A DNA stretch of 64,000 nt from Rothia sp. HMSC078H08 (lineage in GTDB: Bacteria > Actinomycetota > Actinomycetes > Actinomycetales > Micrococcaceae): positions 1 to 64,000 of the forward strand of contig NZ_KV795235.1 in assembly GCF_001808955.1 (NCBI RefSeq). The letters are read 5' to 3'. How positions within the stretch are numbered: position 1 is the stretch's first letter; the number at the start of each line of letters is the position of its first letter. Of the stretch, positions 25,289-34,841 are shown piece after piece. The notes below the pieces were generated by a model, which was not told the origin of the DNA, made no database searches, and saw only the letters and a list, made by a program, of their open reading frames with translations. A program made the position numbers and the translations under genes.

Positions 25289-26482
25289 ATGTCTTCTCAC
25301 ACCTCTCGTAGCACGAGCGAGCTCTCTGCCGCTGAGCGTGCGTTCTACTCTCGTCAGCTGATTCTGCCCGAAATGGGGTACGAAGCTCAGCTGGCACTCA
25401 AGCGTGCGCGAGTGGTGGTGCTTGGCGCTGGCGGTTTGGGTGCTCCCGCGCTGCTGTACCTGGCGGGTGCCGGGGTCGGTCAGATTGTGGTGGTTGATGA
25501 TGACGTCGTGGATGCTTCGAATCTGCACCGCCAGGTGATTCATACGCACGCCAGGGTGGGTAATTCTAAGGCTGACTCTGCCGCTGAGTCTTTGCGCTCG
25601 CTGAATCCTTTTATTGAGGTTGTGCCGGTGCGTGAGCGTTTAACGGAGGCGAATGTTGATGATTTGCTGTCTGGCGCTGATTTGGTGCTGGATGGTAGCG
25701 ATAATTTTGAGTCGCGTTATATGGTGTCGGCGGCGGCGGCGCGTGCTGGGATTGCGCATGTGTGGGCTGCGATTCTTGGCTTTGATGCGCAGTTGAGTGT
25801 GTTTTGGGCGGGACACGGTCCGGTGTATGAGGATTTGTACCCTCATGCTCCTGCTGCCGGTAGTGTGCCTTCGTGTAGTACTGCTGGCGTGGTGGGCGCT
25901 ATGGCTGGTGTGGTGGGTGCTGCTATGGCTATGGAGGCCGTGAAGCTGTTGACCGGGGTGGGGGAGCCACTCATGGGTGAGGTTGGCCTATATTCGGCGT
26001 TAAGCGGGAGGTGGGAATATATACCTCTCGTAGCTAGCGTGCAAGCTGTACCTAAGAAAAGTGTCGTTTTGCCTCAAGAAACGAGTTATAAGCCCAAAAA
26101 TTATGTAACAATTCGTAATATTTCTCAGGATTTTACTAGCTCTTCTACTGATTCGACGCCTCGTCCCATAAGTGCCCAGGACCTTAAAAAGCTGTCATCG
26201 GATGAAAATATTGCCCTTTTGGACGTCCGTGAGCAGGTGGAATTCGAAGCTTTTGCTATTGATGGGGCTATTAATCTTCCTCTGACTGAGTTGCTGGAGG
26301 CCGGTCGGAATAGTGTTTTAAAGGCCTTGATTGAGCGTAAAATCCCCGCAAATGCCCAGAAAATCGTTATTTACTGCACTGGATACGCTAGAACGGTTGA
26401 GGCGGCTCGCGAAATTGCCCCTTTGGTAGGGCGTTCTGTGTATATGTTGGAGGGCGGAATTTCTGCCTGGCTTACGGTCTAA
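25289..26482 (+). CDS. moeB: MoeB-rhodanese fusion (MoeZ-like adenylyltransferase/sulfurtransferase)
   Basis: The protein should adenylylate the MoaD C-terminus and pass sulfur to it. Residues 15-250 form the E1-like ThiF/MoeB domain, with the nucleotide loop GAGGLG (46-51), NLHRQ and Cys196 in PSCSTAGVVG. A linker of about 60 Ser/Thr-rich residues leads to a rhodanese domain with LLDVREQVEFEAFAI and active Cys363 in IYCTGYART. The zinc-binding cysteine pairs of normal MoeB are missing: the first reads V-Y-E-D (179-182) and the second is absent. GC drops clearly from about 26000 on. The ATG at 25289 has GAGGA upstream. It lies 78 bases before narG. Confidence 0.88.
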   Translation: MSSHTSRSTSELSAAERAFYSRQLILPEMGYEAQLALKRARVVVLGAGGLGAPALLYLAGAGVGQIVVVDDDVVDASNLHRQVIHTHARVGNSKADSAAESLRSLNPFIEVVPVRERLTEANVDDLLSGADLVLDGSDNFESRYMVSAAAARAGIAHVWAAILGFDAQLSVFWAGHGPVYEDLYPHAPAAGSVPSCSTAGVVGAMAGVVGAAMAMEAVKLLTGVGEPLMGEVGLYSALSGRWEYIPLVASVQAVPKKSVVLPQETSYKPKNYVTIRNISQDFTSSSTDSTPRPISAQDLKKLSSDENIALLDVREQVEFEAFAIDGAINLPLTELLEAGRNSVLKALIERKIPANAQKIVIYCTGYARTVEAAREIAPLVGRSVYMLEGGISAWLTV

Positions 26483-26560
26483 AACACCCTTATTTCGCAT
26501 GAATTAGGCAAGGTTTTTATCTCGTATTTTCCATGCCAAATTTCAGATATATTGGGCAGT

Positions 26561-29500
26561 ATGGAACAAGCATCACAGATTAAGGGCCCGGATGGCCCCC
26601 TTACCGATCAGCTGATTAAGTTCGGTAAGTTCTTCTCCCGCTGGGATGAGACTGAAGACGGCCGCGCCGTCTTCCGTGAAGGCGGCCGTGAAGGTGACGC
26701 CTTCTACCGCGACCGTTGGAGCCACGATAAGGAAGTTCGCTCTACCCACGGCGTGAACTGCACCGGCTCCTGCTCCTGGAAGGTGTATGTCAAGGATGGC
26801 ATTATCACCTGGGAAGCACAGGAAACCGACTACCCCACGGTTGGTCCCGACCGCCCCGAGTACGAGCCCCGCGGCTGCCCCCGCGGTGCAGCGTTCTCGT
26901 GGTACACCTACTCTCCCACTCGCGTTAAGTACCCCTACGTTCGCGGTCTCCTGCTGGAGATGTACCGCGAAGCGAAGGCAATCCACAACGATCCCGTGGA
27001 CGCCTTCCACTCCATCGTGTCCGACCCCGCCAAGCGTGCACGCTACGTTAACGCACGTGGTAAGGGTGGTCTGGTGCGCTCGACCTGGGCTGAGGCTCTT
27101 GAGCTGATGGCTGCTGCTCACGTGCACACCATCAAGTACTACGGTCCCGACCGTAACACCGGCTTCACCCCGATTCCGGCAATGTCCATGACCTCCTTCA
27201 GCGCGGGTGTTCGCTACATCCAGCTGACCGGTGGTGTCATGACCAGCTTCTACGACTGGTATGCCGACCTTCCCGTGGCTTCCCCGCAGGTCTTCGGCGA
27301 CCAGACCGACGTTCCCGAGTCCGGCGACTGGTGGGACGCTGCATACCTCATCATGTGGGGCGCAAACGTTCCGCTGACCCGTACCCCGGATGCTCACTGG
27401 GTCTCCGAGGTCCGCTACCGCGGTACCAAGGTTGTCACCGTGAGCCCCGACTACGCCGACAACACCAAGTTTGCTGACGAGTGGCTGCCCGCACAGGCAG
27501 GTACCGACGCGGCACTGGCTATGGCAATGGGTCACGTCATCCTCAAGGAGAACTATGTCGACCAGCGTGTCGAGTTCTTCGAGGACTTCTCCCTGACCTA
27601 CACCGACCTTCCCTTCCTGGTCACCCTGGAAACCCGCGAAGACGGCGTGAAGGTCCCCTCCAAGTTCCTGACCGCTGCAAAGCTTGCTGGTGAGGCTGAG
27701 CAGCAGAACGCTGACTTCAAGCCTGTCCTGATGGACCGCGAGACCGGTGAGGTCTTCGTGCCCAACGGCACCATGGGTCACCGTTACGCTCAGGAAGACC
27801 AGGGCAAGTGGAACCTGGACCTGCAGGGTCGTAAGCCGATTCTGTCGATTCGCGACCTGCCCCAGGGCCAGACCGCAGCCGTGGAAATCAAGATGCCGAC
27901 CTTCGATAACCCGAAGGGTCACGGCGACGTCATTACCCGCGGTGTGCCCGTAGCCTACGTTGAAGGCCACGAAGTCACCACTGTCTTCGACATCATGCTG
28001 GCACACTACGGTGTGGGCCGCGAGGGCCTGCCCGGTACCTGGGCTAAGGACTACGAGGACTGGAACGTCCAGAACACCCCGGCATGGCAGGAACAGATTA
28101 CTTCTGTCCCCGCCGAGGCTGTTATCCGCGTTGCCCGCGAGTTCGCTAAGAGCGCCCTGGATTCCGGCGGCCGCTCCATGATCATCTTCGGTGCAGGTAT
28201 CTGCCAGTGGTACCACGCTGACACCACCTACCGCGCTATCCTCGCCCTGCTGAACCTGACCGGTTCCCAGGGCCGTAACGGTGGCGGTTGGGCTCACTAC
28301 GTGGGCCAGGAGAAGGCACGTCCGCTGACCGGTCTGACCAACATTGCTAACGCTCTGGACTGGAGCCGCCCGCCGCGTCACATGATTGGTACCGGCTTCT
28401 GGTACATGCACACTGACCAGTTCCGTCAGGATGCATACTCCACCGATTACCTGCAGTCCCCGCTGGCTAAGGGTGAGTTGCGCGATGTGCACACTGCTGA
28501 CGTTGTGGCACGCTCCGTGCGCATGGGCTGGATGCCGTTCTTCCCGCAGTTCCCCGAGAACCCGATGGAACTGGCTGATAAGGCAGAGCAGGCAGTGGCA
28601 CGCGGCGAGGCTTCCTCGAACGCGGACTACATTGCACAGCGCCTGAACTCCGGTGACCTGGAGTTCTCCGTTGAGGACGTCGACAACCCCGTCAACTGGC
28701 CTCGTACCCTGACCCTGTGGCGTTCGAACCTGTTCGGTTCCTCCGCTAAGGGTGAGAGTTACTTCCTGAAGCACCTGGTCGGTAGTATGGACAACGTCCA
28801 GGGTTCCGACGCGGAGAAGCACCCGAACGAAGTGAAGTGGGTCGACGACGCACCTCAGGGCAAGCTGGATCTGCTGGTCACCTCGGACTTCCGTATGACT
28901 ACCACGACCCTGCTGTCTGACATCGTTCTGCCGACTGCTACCTGGTACGAGAAGCACGATATCTCCTCGACCGATATGCACCCGTTCCTGCACGCGTTCT
29001 CCCCGGCGATTGACCCGCCGTGGGAGGCAAAGACCGACCACGAGACCTTCAAGGCTCTGGCATACGAGTTCTCTCGCCTGGCTAAGAAGCACCTCGGCGT
29101 CCGCAAGGACATCGTTTCGGTCCCGCTGCTGCACGACACCCCCGGCCAGATTGCTCAGCCCGGCGGTCACGCACCCGACTGGAAGAACACCCCCGGTATG
29201 GTGGGCGTGCCCGGCAAGAACATGCCGAACTTCGTCACTGTCGAGCGTGACTACGGCGCAGTGTACGACATGTACACCACCGTTGGCCCGCTGTTCGATA
29301 AGCTCGGCGCCACCACTAAGTTCATCACTTACGATCTGAAGGACGAAGTCGCGAAGATGGCTAAGGAATTCGGTGTGATGGACTCCGGTAAGGGCGCAGG
29401 CCGTCCGGCACTGGATACCGACGTGAAGATTTCTGAAGCAATCCTCATGATTTCCGGTACCGCTAACGGCGCGGTCGCTGTCAAGGGCTTCAAGGAGCTC

Positions 29501-30280
29501 GAGAAGCAGACCGGTCTGCACCTGATGGACCTGGCAGAAGGTAACGAGGAACGTCGTATCACCTTCCCCATGACCCAGGCCGCACCGCAGCCCGTGATGA
29601 CTTCCCCCGAGTGGTCCGGTTCGGAAACCGGCGGTCGCCGCTACGCTCCGTTCACCGTCAACATCGAGAAGAAGAAGCCGTTCCACACTCTGACCGGCCG
29701 TATGCACTTCTTCCTCGACCACGACTGGATGCACGAAATGGGCGAGGCTCTGCCGATTTACCGTCCGCCGCTGGACATGACCGGCCTGTACAACGAGCCC
29801 GAGCTCGGTACTACCGATGGTGTTTCGGTTGCTGTTCGCTACCTGACCCCGCACAACAAGTGGGCAATCCACTCGCAGTACTTCGACAACCACTACATGC
29901 TCAGCATGTTCCGTGGCGGTCCGGTTGCGTGGATGAGCCCGCAGGACGCTGAGAAGATTGGCGTCAAGGACGGCGAGTGGATTGAGTGTGTGAACACCAA
30001 CGGTGTCTTCGTCGGCCGCGCGGTCGTTTCGCACCGTATGCCCGAGGGTGTCTGCTACGTTTACCACGCTCAGGAGCGTATGGTTAGCCCGAAGTCTGAA
30101 GTCACCGGTAAGCGCGGTGGTATTCACAACTCGGTGACCCGTATTCTTCTGAAGCCTACCCACATGATTGGTGGCTACGCTCACCAGGCGTTCGCCTTCA
30201 ACTATCTTGGACCGACCGGTAACCAGCGAGATATCGTCTCGTACATCCGTCGCCGTAAGTCCCAGGAGGTAACTTTCTAA
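26561..30280 (+). CDS. narG: Respiratory nitrate reductase alpha subunit
   Basis: NarG reduces nitrate to nitrite at a bis-MGD molybdenum centre on the inner face of the membrane. The 1239-residue product has full length. The N-terminal FS0 cluster ligands are His63, Cys67 and Cys71 (HGVNCTGSCSW) and the cysteine of RGCPRG. The molybdenum region contains FYDWYADLPVASPQ with the candidate Asp ligand, and DQTDVPESGDWWD. There is no Tat signal, as normal for cytoplasm-facing NarG. The ATG at 26561 lacks a clear ribosome site, and the 80 bases before it are AT-rich. Its stop overlaps narH in TAATG. Confidence 0.98.
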   Translation: MEQASQIKGPDGPLTDQLIKFGKFFSRWDETEDGRAVFREGGREGDAFYRDRWSHDKEVRSTHGVNCTGSCSWKVYVKDGIITWEAQETDYPTVGPDRPEYEPRGCPRGAAFSWYTYSPTRVKYPYVRGLLLEMYREAKAIHNDPVDAFHSIVSDPAKRARYVNARGKGGLVRSTWAEALELMAAAHVHTIKYYGPDRNTGFTPIPAMSMTSFSAGVRYIQLTGGVMTSFYDWYADLPVASPQVFGDQTDVPESGDWWDAAYLIMWGANVPLTRTPDAHWVSEVRYRGTKVVTVSPDYADNTKFADEWLPAQAGTDAALAMAMGHVILKENYVDQRVEFFEDFSLTYTDLPFLVTLETREDGVKVPSKFLTAAKLAGEAEQQNADFKPVLMDRETGEVFVPNGTMGHRYAQEDQGKWNLDLQGRKPILSIRDLPQGQTAAVEIKMPTFDNPKGHGDVITRGVPVAYVEGHEVTTVFDIMLAHYGVGREGLPGTWAKDYEDWNVQNTPAWQEQITSVPAEAVIRVAREFAKSALDSGGRSMIIFGAGICQWYHADTTYRAILALLNLTGSQGRNGGGWAHYVGQEKARPLTGLTNIANALDWSRPPRHMIGTGFWYMHTDQFRQDAYSTDYLQSPLAKGELRDVHTADVVARSVRMGWMPFFPQFPENPMELADKAEQAVARGEASSNADYIAQRLNSGDLEFSVEDVDNPVNWPRTLTLWRSNLFGSSAKGESYFLKHLVGSMDNVQGSDAEKHPNEVKWVDDAPQGKLDLLVTSDFRMTTTTLLSDIVLPTATWYEKHDISSTDMHPFLHAFSPAIDPPWEAKTDHETFKALAYEFSRLAKKHLGVRKDIVSVPLLHDTPGQIAQPGGHAPDWKNTPGMVGVPGKNMPNFVTVERDYGAVYDMYTTVGPLFDKLGATTKFITYDLKDEVAKMAKEFGVMDSGKGAGRPALDTDVKISEAILMISGTANGAVAVKGFKELEKQTGLHLMDLAEGNEERRITFPMTQAAPQPVMTSPEWSGSETGGRRYAPFTVNIEKKKPFHTLTGRMHFFLDHDWMHEMGEALPIYRPPLDMTGLYNEPELGTTDGVSVAVRYLTPHNKWAIHSQYFDNHYMLSMFRGGPVAWMSPQDAEKIGVKDGEWIECVNTNGVFVGRAVVSHRMPEGVCYVYHAQERMVSPKSEVTGKRGGIHNSVTRILLKPTHMIGGYAHQAFAFNYLGPTGNQRDIVSYIRRRKSQEVTF

Positions 30281-31893
30281 TGCGCGTTATGGCACAAGTT
30301 GCTATGGTGATGGCGCTCGATAAGTGCATCGGCTGCCACACCTGCTCCGTGACCTGTAAGCAGGCATGGACGAACCGAGCCGGTACCGAGTACGTCTGGT
30401 TCAACAACGTTGAGACTCGCCCCGGTCAGGGTTACCCCCGCCGTTACGAGGATCAGGAGAAGTGGAAGGGCGGCTGGGTGCTGAACAAGCGCGGTCGTCT
30501 GGAGCTCAAGAGCGGTAACCGCTTCCAGAAGCTCTTCACGATTTTCGCTTCCCCGATTCAGCCCGAGCTGAACGACTACTACGAGCCCTGGACCTACGAT
30601 TACCAGAACCTGACCAGTGCTCCTCTGGGTGATGACTTCCCGGCTGCTAAGCCGATCTCCCTCATCACCGGTGAGGACACCAAGGTTGAGTGGGGTATGA
30701 ACTGGGACGACAACCTGGCTGGTGCGACCGAGTACGGTCACCTGGACCCGCTGGTGGAGAAGGTTCGCAAGAAGGCTGAGGACAAGATTAAGTTCGAGTT
30801 CGAGCAGACCTTCATGTTCTACCTGCCTCGTATTTGTGAGCACTGCTTGAACCCCTCCTGCATGGCTTCCTGCCCCTCCGGCGCTATCTACAAGCGTGCT
30901 GAGGACGGCATCGTTCTGGTTGACCAGGACCGTTGCCGCGGTTGGCGTCAGTGCATCACCGGCTGCCCCTACAAGAAGGTGTACTTCAACCACAAGACGG
31001 GTAAGGCTGAGAAGTGTACCTTCTGCTACCCCCGTATTGAGGCTGGTATCCCGACCGTGTGTGCGGAGACCTGTGTTGGTCGTATGCGCTACATCGGTAT
31101 CTTCCTCTACGATGCAGACCGCGTGACTGAGGCTGCTTCGGTCGAGGATGAGAAGGACCTCTACGAGGCTCAGCTGTCGCTGATGCTTGATCCTTCGGAT
31201 CCGGCTGTGATTGAGCAGGCTCGTAAGAACGACATCCCCGATGCGTGGATTACTGCAGCTCAGAAGTCGCCCGTGTACAAGCTGGCGAAGGAGTGGAAGG
31301 TTGCTCTGCCCCTGCACCCCGAGTACCGCACCATGCCCATGGTTTGGTACGTGCCGCCGCTGTCTCCGATTGTTGATCTGCTCAAGGAGCAGGGACACGA
31401 TGCAGAGAACAGCAACAACCTGTTCGGTGCTATTGAGTCTCTCCGTATTCCGGTTGAGTACCTGGCTGAGCTGTTCACCGCAGGCGATACTGAGGTTGTT
31501 ACTAACGTTCTGCGCCGTCTGGCTGCGATGCGTTCGTACATGCGTGATATCAACCTCGGTGGCGAAGGCAACGAAGAGATTGCTCAGGCTGTTGGTATGA
31601 CCGGTCAGCAGGTGTACGAGATGTACCGCCTGATGGCTATCGCTAAGTACAACGAGCGTTACGTCATTCCGAAGGCTCACATGGAGGACGCCCACAACCT
31701 TGAGGAAATGGGTTGCTCCCTGAGCGTGGATGGCGGACCCGGCATGTACGGCGATGCGTTCAACGACATGGAGGGTCGCCCGACCCCCGTGTCCACCGGT
31801 GTCTACGAGGCTAACAACAAGGTCAGCTTGTTCAGCTGGGACGGTTCTTCCCGTCCTGACGGCCTCTTCCCGAACACCACCGGAAAGAAGTAA
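30280..31893 (+). CDS. narH: Respiratory nitrate reductase beta subunit
   Basis: NarH carries the iron-sulfur chain from NarI haems to NarG. The 537-residue protein has four cysteine groups: CIGCHTCSVTCKQAW near residue 16, CEHCLNPSCMASCPSG, CRGWRQCITGCPYKK (Trp in place of one Cys, marking the 3Fe-4S cluster) and CTFCYPRIEAGIPTVCAETC. The start ATG shares a base with the narG stop (TAATG), so the two are translationally coupled. narJ starts three bases after its stop. Confidence 0.98.
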   Translation: MRVMAQVAMVMALDKCIGCHTCSVTCKQAWTNRAGTEYVWFNNVETRPGQGYPRRYEDQEKWKGGWVLNKRGRLELKSGNRFQKLFTIFASPIQPELNDYYEPWTYDYQNLTSAPLGDDFPAAKPISLITGEDTKVEWGMNWDDNLAGATEYGHLDPLVEKVRKKAEDKIKFEFEQTFMFYLPRICEHCLNPSCMASCPSGAIYKRAEDGIVLVDQDRCRGWRQCITGCPYKKVYFNHKTGKAEKCTFCYPRIEAGIPTVCAETCVGRMRYIGIFLYDADRVTEAASVEDEKDLYEAQLSLMLDPSDPAVIEQARKNDIPDAWITAAQKSPVYKLAKEWKVALPLHPEYRTMPMVWYVPPLSPIVDLLKEQGHDAENSNNLFGAIESLRIPVEYLAELFTAGDTEVVTNVLRRLAAMRSYMRDINLGGEGNEEIAQAVGMTGQQVYEMYRLMAIAKYNERYVIPKAHMEDAHNLEEMGCSLSVDGGPGMYGDAFNDMEGRPTPVSTGVYEANNKVSLFSWDGSSRPDGLFPNTTGKK

Positions 31894-31896
31894 TAA

Positions 31897-32637
31897 GTGG
31901 CTGGATTCTTTTCCAAGCTCATGGGCAAAGCCGGTTCCGAGGCTGCTGTCTCGGAGCCGGCTCAGCCGGAGAACCCGTTCGATATCGATTACGGTCCCGG
32001 CGAGGATAAGGACTCGGTAATCTACCAGGTGAGCGCTATGCTCCTGGGCTACCCCGATGAGGAAACTCTGAAGGTTCTGCCTGAACTGGTTGAGATTACC
32101 GCTTCCACTCAGGATGAGGCTTTCATTGCTGCCGTTGATGCGGTTCAGCAGTGGCTGACTTCTAAGGACCTGGAGGATGTGCAGTCCGAGTACGTGCAGG
32201 AGTATGACCTTTCGCGTCGTCATTCTCTGCACCTGTCCTACTGGACCGATGGCGATACCCGCCGCCGTGGTGAGACTCTTCTGCGTTTTAAGCAGATGTA
32301 CCGCGACTCCGGTATGTTGACCGTTTTGAACGGTGAGCTTCCGGACTACCTGCCGCTGGTGCTGGAGTTCTGTGCGTTGGTGGATCGCCGTAAGGGCCGT
32401 TCCGCTTTGCAGGCGTACCGTCCGTCTCTTGAGCTTCTTCGTCTGTCCATGAAGGACGGAAATCTGCCCCACTACGGGTTGTTGCAGAGCATCTGCGATA
32501 CCCTTCCTGGCGTCTCTCCGCAGACTCAGGAGGAGGTCCAGAAGATGGCTGGCTACGGCCCTCCCGTCGAGACTGTTGGCCTGAACGGCTACGCTGATCA
32601 TCAGCTGCTCCAGCAGGCTTCGGCTCGTTCTAACTAG
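31897..32637 (+). CDS. narJ: Nitrate reductase assembly chaperone NarJ
   Basis: NarJ binds apo-NarG so that the molybdenum cofactor and FS0 cluster are inserted before membrane docking. The 246-residue product has the NarJ/TorD helical pattern: VSAMLLGYPDEETLKVLP, then EYDLSRRHSLHLSYWTDGDTRRRG (the conserved Y-x-x-x-F/L and T-x-GDTRRRG region) and YLPLVLEF. The start is GTG at 31897, three bases after narH, with a weak GGAAAG site. It stands in the usual narGHJI order. Confidence 0.94.
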   Translation: MAGFFSKLMGKAGSEAAVSEPAQPENPFDIDYGPGEDKDSVIYQVSAMLLGYPDEETLKVLPELVEITASTQDEAFIAAVDAVQQWLTSKDLEDVQSEYVQEYDLSRRHSLHLSYWTDGDTRRRGETLLRFKQMYRDSGMLTVLNGELPDYLPLVLEFCALVDRRKGRSALQAYRPSLELLRLSMKDGNLPHYGLLQSICDTLPGVSPQTQEEVQKMAGYGPPVETVGLNGYADHQLLQQASARSN

Positions 32638-32663
32638 TTTTATCCCTTGTGAGGAGACAACAC

Positions 32664-33497
32664 GTGTACGTACTTGCTTCTGAGAACGCAGGACATGCTG
32701 CACAGGCTGTAGCCGATCCGGGTATTGTTGACATCCTGCTGTGGGGCGTTCTGCCCTATGTTGCACTGGTCATTCTGATTGGTGGCACCATTTGGCGTTA
32801 CCGTACTGACCAGTTCGGATGGACTACCCGCTCGTCCCAGGTCTATGAATCGAAGCTGTTGCGCATCGCTTCGCCCCTGTTCCATTACGGTCTTGCGGCC
32901 GTTTTCCTTGGCCACGTTGGTGGTCTGGTGGTGCCTAAGGCATTCACCGACCTGGTCGTTTCGGATGACACTTACCACATTGTGGCGCTGGTCGGCGGTT
33001 CTGTTGCTGCGGTCGCAACCATTGTTGGTATGTTCGTTCTGATTGGTCGCCGTGTTTCGAACTCTCGTGTGCGTTCGGCTACCACTCGTAATGACGTTTT
33101 CATGTATGTCGTTTTGGTTCTGGTGATTCTCGCCGGTACTGCGGCTACTCTGATTTCGGCAGTGAACCCCTCGGGCGGTTTGCCTCCGGTGAATGGTCAC
33201 GAGGTTCACTTCAACTACCGTGAGACCATTTCTGTGTGGTTCCGTTCGCTGTTCTACTTCCACCCTGAGGTAGCTTTGATGGTGAATATTCCCGTGGCTT
33301 TCAAGATTCACATCGTGGTGGCTATGGTTCTGTTCATCATTTGGCCCTTTACCCGCCTGGTGCACGCACTGACTGTGCCCCTGCACTACCTCTTCCGCCC
33401 CTACACCGTGTACCGCACCCGTGGCGGCCAGCGTGTTGGTGCACGTCGAGGTTGGGATCCGGTAGGTACTCTCCCGCGTGAGCGCGCCGACCGCTAA
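32664..33497 (+). CDS. narI: Respiratory nitrate reductase gamma subunit (cytochrome b)
   Basis: NarI oxidises quinol at the outer membrane face and sends electrons to NarH through two b haems. The 277-residue protein has five hydrophobic helices. Haem histidines are visible in SPLFHYGLAAVFLGHVGG (helix 2) and in KIHIVVAMVLFIIWPFTRLVHA (helix 5). The GTG at 32664 has GAGGAGA upstream. The basic C-terminal tail stays inside. It ends the narGHJI set; narK follows 30 bases later. Confidence 0.96.
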   Translation: MYVLASENAGHAAQAVADPGIVDILLWGVLPYVALVILIGGTIWRYRTDQFGWTTRSSQVYESKLLRIASPLFHYGLAAVFLGHVGGLVVPKAFTDLVVSDDTYHIVALVGGSVAAVATIVGMFVLIGRRVSNSRVRSATTRNDVFMYVVLVLVILAGTAATLISAVNPSGGLPPVNGHEVHFNYRETISVWFRSLFYFHPEVALMVNIPVAFKIHIVVAMVLFIIWPFTRLVHALTVPLHYLFRPYTVYRTRGGQRVGARRGWDPVGTLPRERADR

Positions 33498-33527
33498 TAC
33501 ACATATCCATATTGCAAAAGAGGAAAT

Positions 33528-34748
33528 ATGAGCACCCCTGTTGCACCGAGCTACGACCTGAAGAATGGTCAGCTCCGTAACGTTCTGCTGGCAACGTTCA
33601 TCTCGACCATCGGCTTCTGGGCTTGGACTATTGTTGGTCCGCTGGCCAAGCTGTACGCCAAGCAGATGCACTTGGACGCTGGTATGACCAGTGTTCTGGT
33701 GGCTATGCCGATTTTTATCGGCGCTATTGGCCGTATTCCCGTTGGTGGTCTGACTGACCGCTACGGTGGTCGTATTATGTTCACCGCTGTTCTGGCGATT
33801 AGCGCACCCCTGGTCTTCCTGGTTGGTGTTGCTGGTCAGATGAACTCGCTGCCCATGCTGCTTGTTGTGGCGTTCTTCCTGGGTATTGCGGGTACCGTGT
33901 TCGCTGTGGGTATTCCCTTCAGTTCCGCATGGTATGACGCTTCCAAGAAGGGTTTTGCGACCGGTGTGTTCGGTGCCGGCATGGTGGGTACTGCAATTTC
34001 TGCATTCGCTACCCCCCGCCTGGTGCAGGGTATTGGTTACTTCCAGACTCACGTTCTGATTGCTGTTATCTGTGCTGTAACCGCTGCTATCTCTTTCTTC
34101 TTCTTGAAGGATTCCCCGGCAACCATCGGCCGTGAGGTTACTCCGCTGATGCCGAAGATTGTTCAGGCATTCAAGGTGAAGACCACTTGGCAGCTGTGCT
34201 TCCTCTACGCTGTTGTGTTCGGTGCGTTCGTGGCATTCTCGAACTACCTGCCTACTTACCTGAGCAACATCTACAACTTCAACGCTAACGACGCTGGTAT
34301 GCGTGCGGCTGGCTTTGCGGTTGCTGCTGTGATTGCTCGTCCCTTCGGTGGTGTGCTGGCTGATAAGTTCGGTCCGAAGATTATCACCCTCATCTCCCTG
34401 GGTGGTGTGGTGATCCTGGCAGTTATTACCGCGTTCCAGCCTGATGCTGAGCACGTGTATGGTGCTGTTTTCATCCTGATGGCTGCTCTTCTGGGTCTGG
34501 GCCACGGCTCGGTCTTCGGCTGGGTGGCTCGTGCGGCTGATCCGAAGAACGTTGGTGCGGTGTCCGGTGTGGTTGCTGCTGCTGGCGCTCTGGGTGGTTT
34601 CTTCCCGCCGCTGGTGATGGGTGCAACCTACAACCAGGCTGAGAACAACTACTTCATCGGTCTGATGCTGCTGGCCGTGACCGCGTTCCTCGCCTTTCTG
34701 TCGGCATTCCTCGTGCCGCACGGTGGCAAGCCCAACCACGCTAAGTAG
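33528..34748 (+). CDS. narK: Nitrate/nitrite transporter, NarK type
   Basis: This 406-residue major facilitator exchanges nitrate and nitrite across the membrane. Twelve helices can be followed. The family marks are the GRIPVGGLTDRYGGR loop after helix 2, which includes a substrate-site Arg position, and the Gly-rich nitrate signature regions (GIAGTVFAVGIPFSSAWY and GLGHGSVFGWVAR). RBS GAGGAAAT precedes the ATG. It is closely spaced after narI, so it is likely the last gene of narGHJIK; a strong terminator follows. Confidence 0.95.
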   Translation: MSTPVAPSYDLKNGQLRNVLLATFISTIGFWAWTIVGPLAKLYAKQMHLDAGMTSVLVAMPIFIGAIGRIPVGGLTDRYGGRIMFTAVLAISAPLVFLVGVAGQMNSLPMLLVVAFFLGIAGTVFAVGIPFSSAWYDASKKGFATGVFGAGMVGTAISAFATPRLVQGIGYFQTHVLIAVICAVTAAISFFFLKDSPATIGREVTPLMPKIVQAFKVKTTWQLCFLYAVVFGAFVAFSNYLPTYLSNIYNFNANDAGMRAAGFAVAAVIARPFGGVLADKFGPKIITLISLGGVVILAVITAFQPDAEHVYGAVFILMAALLGLGHGSVFGWVARAADPKNVGAVSGVVAAAGALGGFFPPLVMGATYNQAENNYFIGLMLLAVTAFLAFLSAFLVPHGGKPNHAK

Positions 34749-34802
34749 GGTCTTCTAATACATCCTTCTGCGGGATGTATGTGAAGTTTGCTTTGACTGA
34801 GT

Positions 34803-34841
34803 CCGGCTCGTTTTCTCTTCGGAGAGAACGAGCCGGGCTTT
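34803..34841 (+). terminator. Terminator after narK
   Basis: CCGGCTCGTTTTCTC and GAGAGAACGAGCCGG form a near-perfect stem around TTCG, then GCTTTG. A smaller stem (ATACATCC/GGATGTAT) lies just upstream at 34758-34780. Confidence 0.85.

Noticed and set aside
26573-30184. 1203-residue open frame antisense to narG
   Set aside because: It mirrors the strong codon bias of narG on the other strand, lacks a ribosome site and any domain, and narG is certain.
30277-34739. Two long antisense frames opposite narH-narI and narK
   Set aside because: Low-complexity His/Gln/Thr/Asn-rich translations typical of the reverse strand of high-GC genes; the sense genes are clear.
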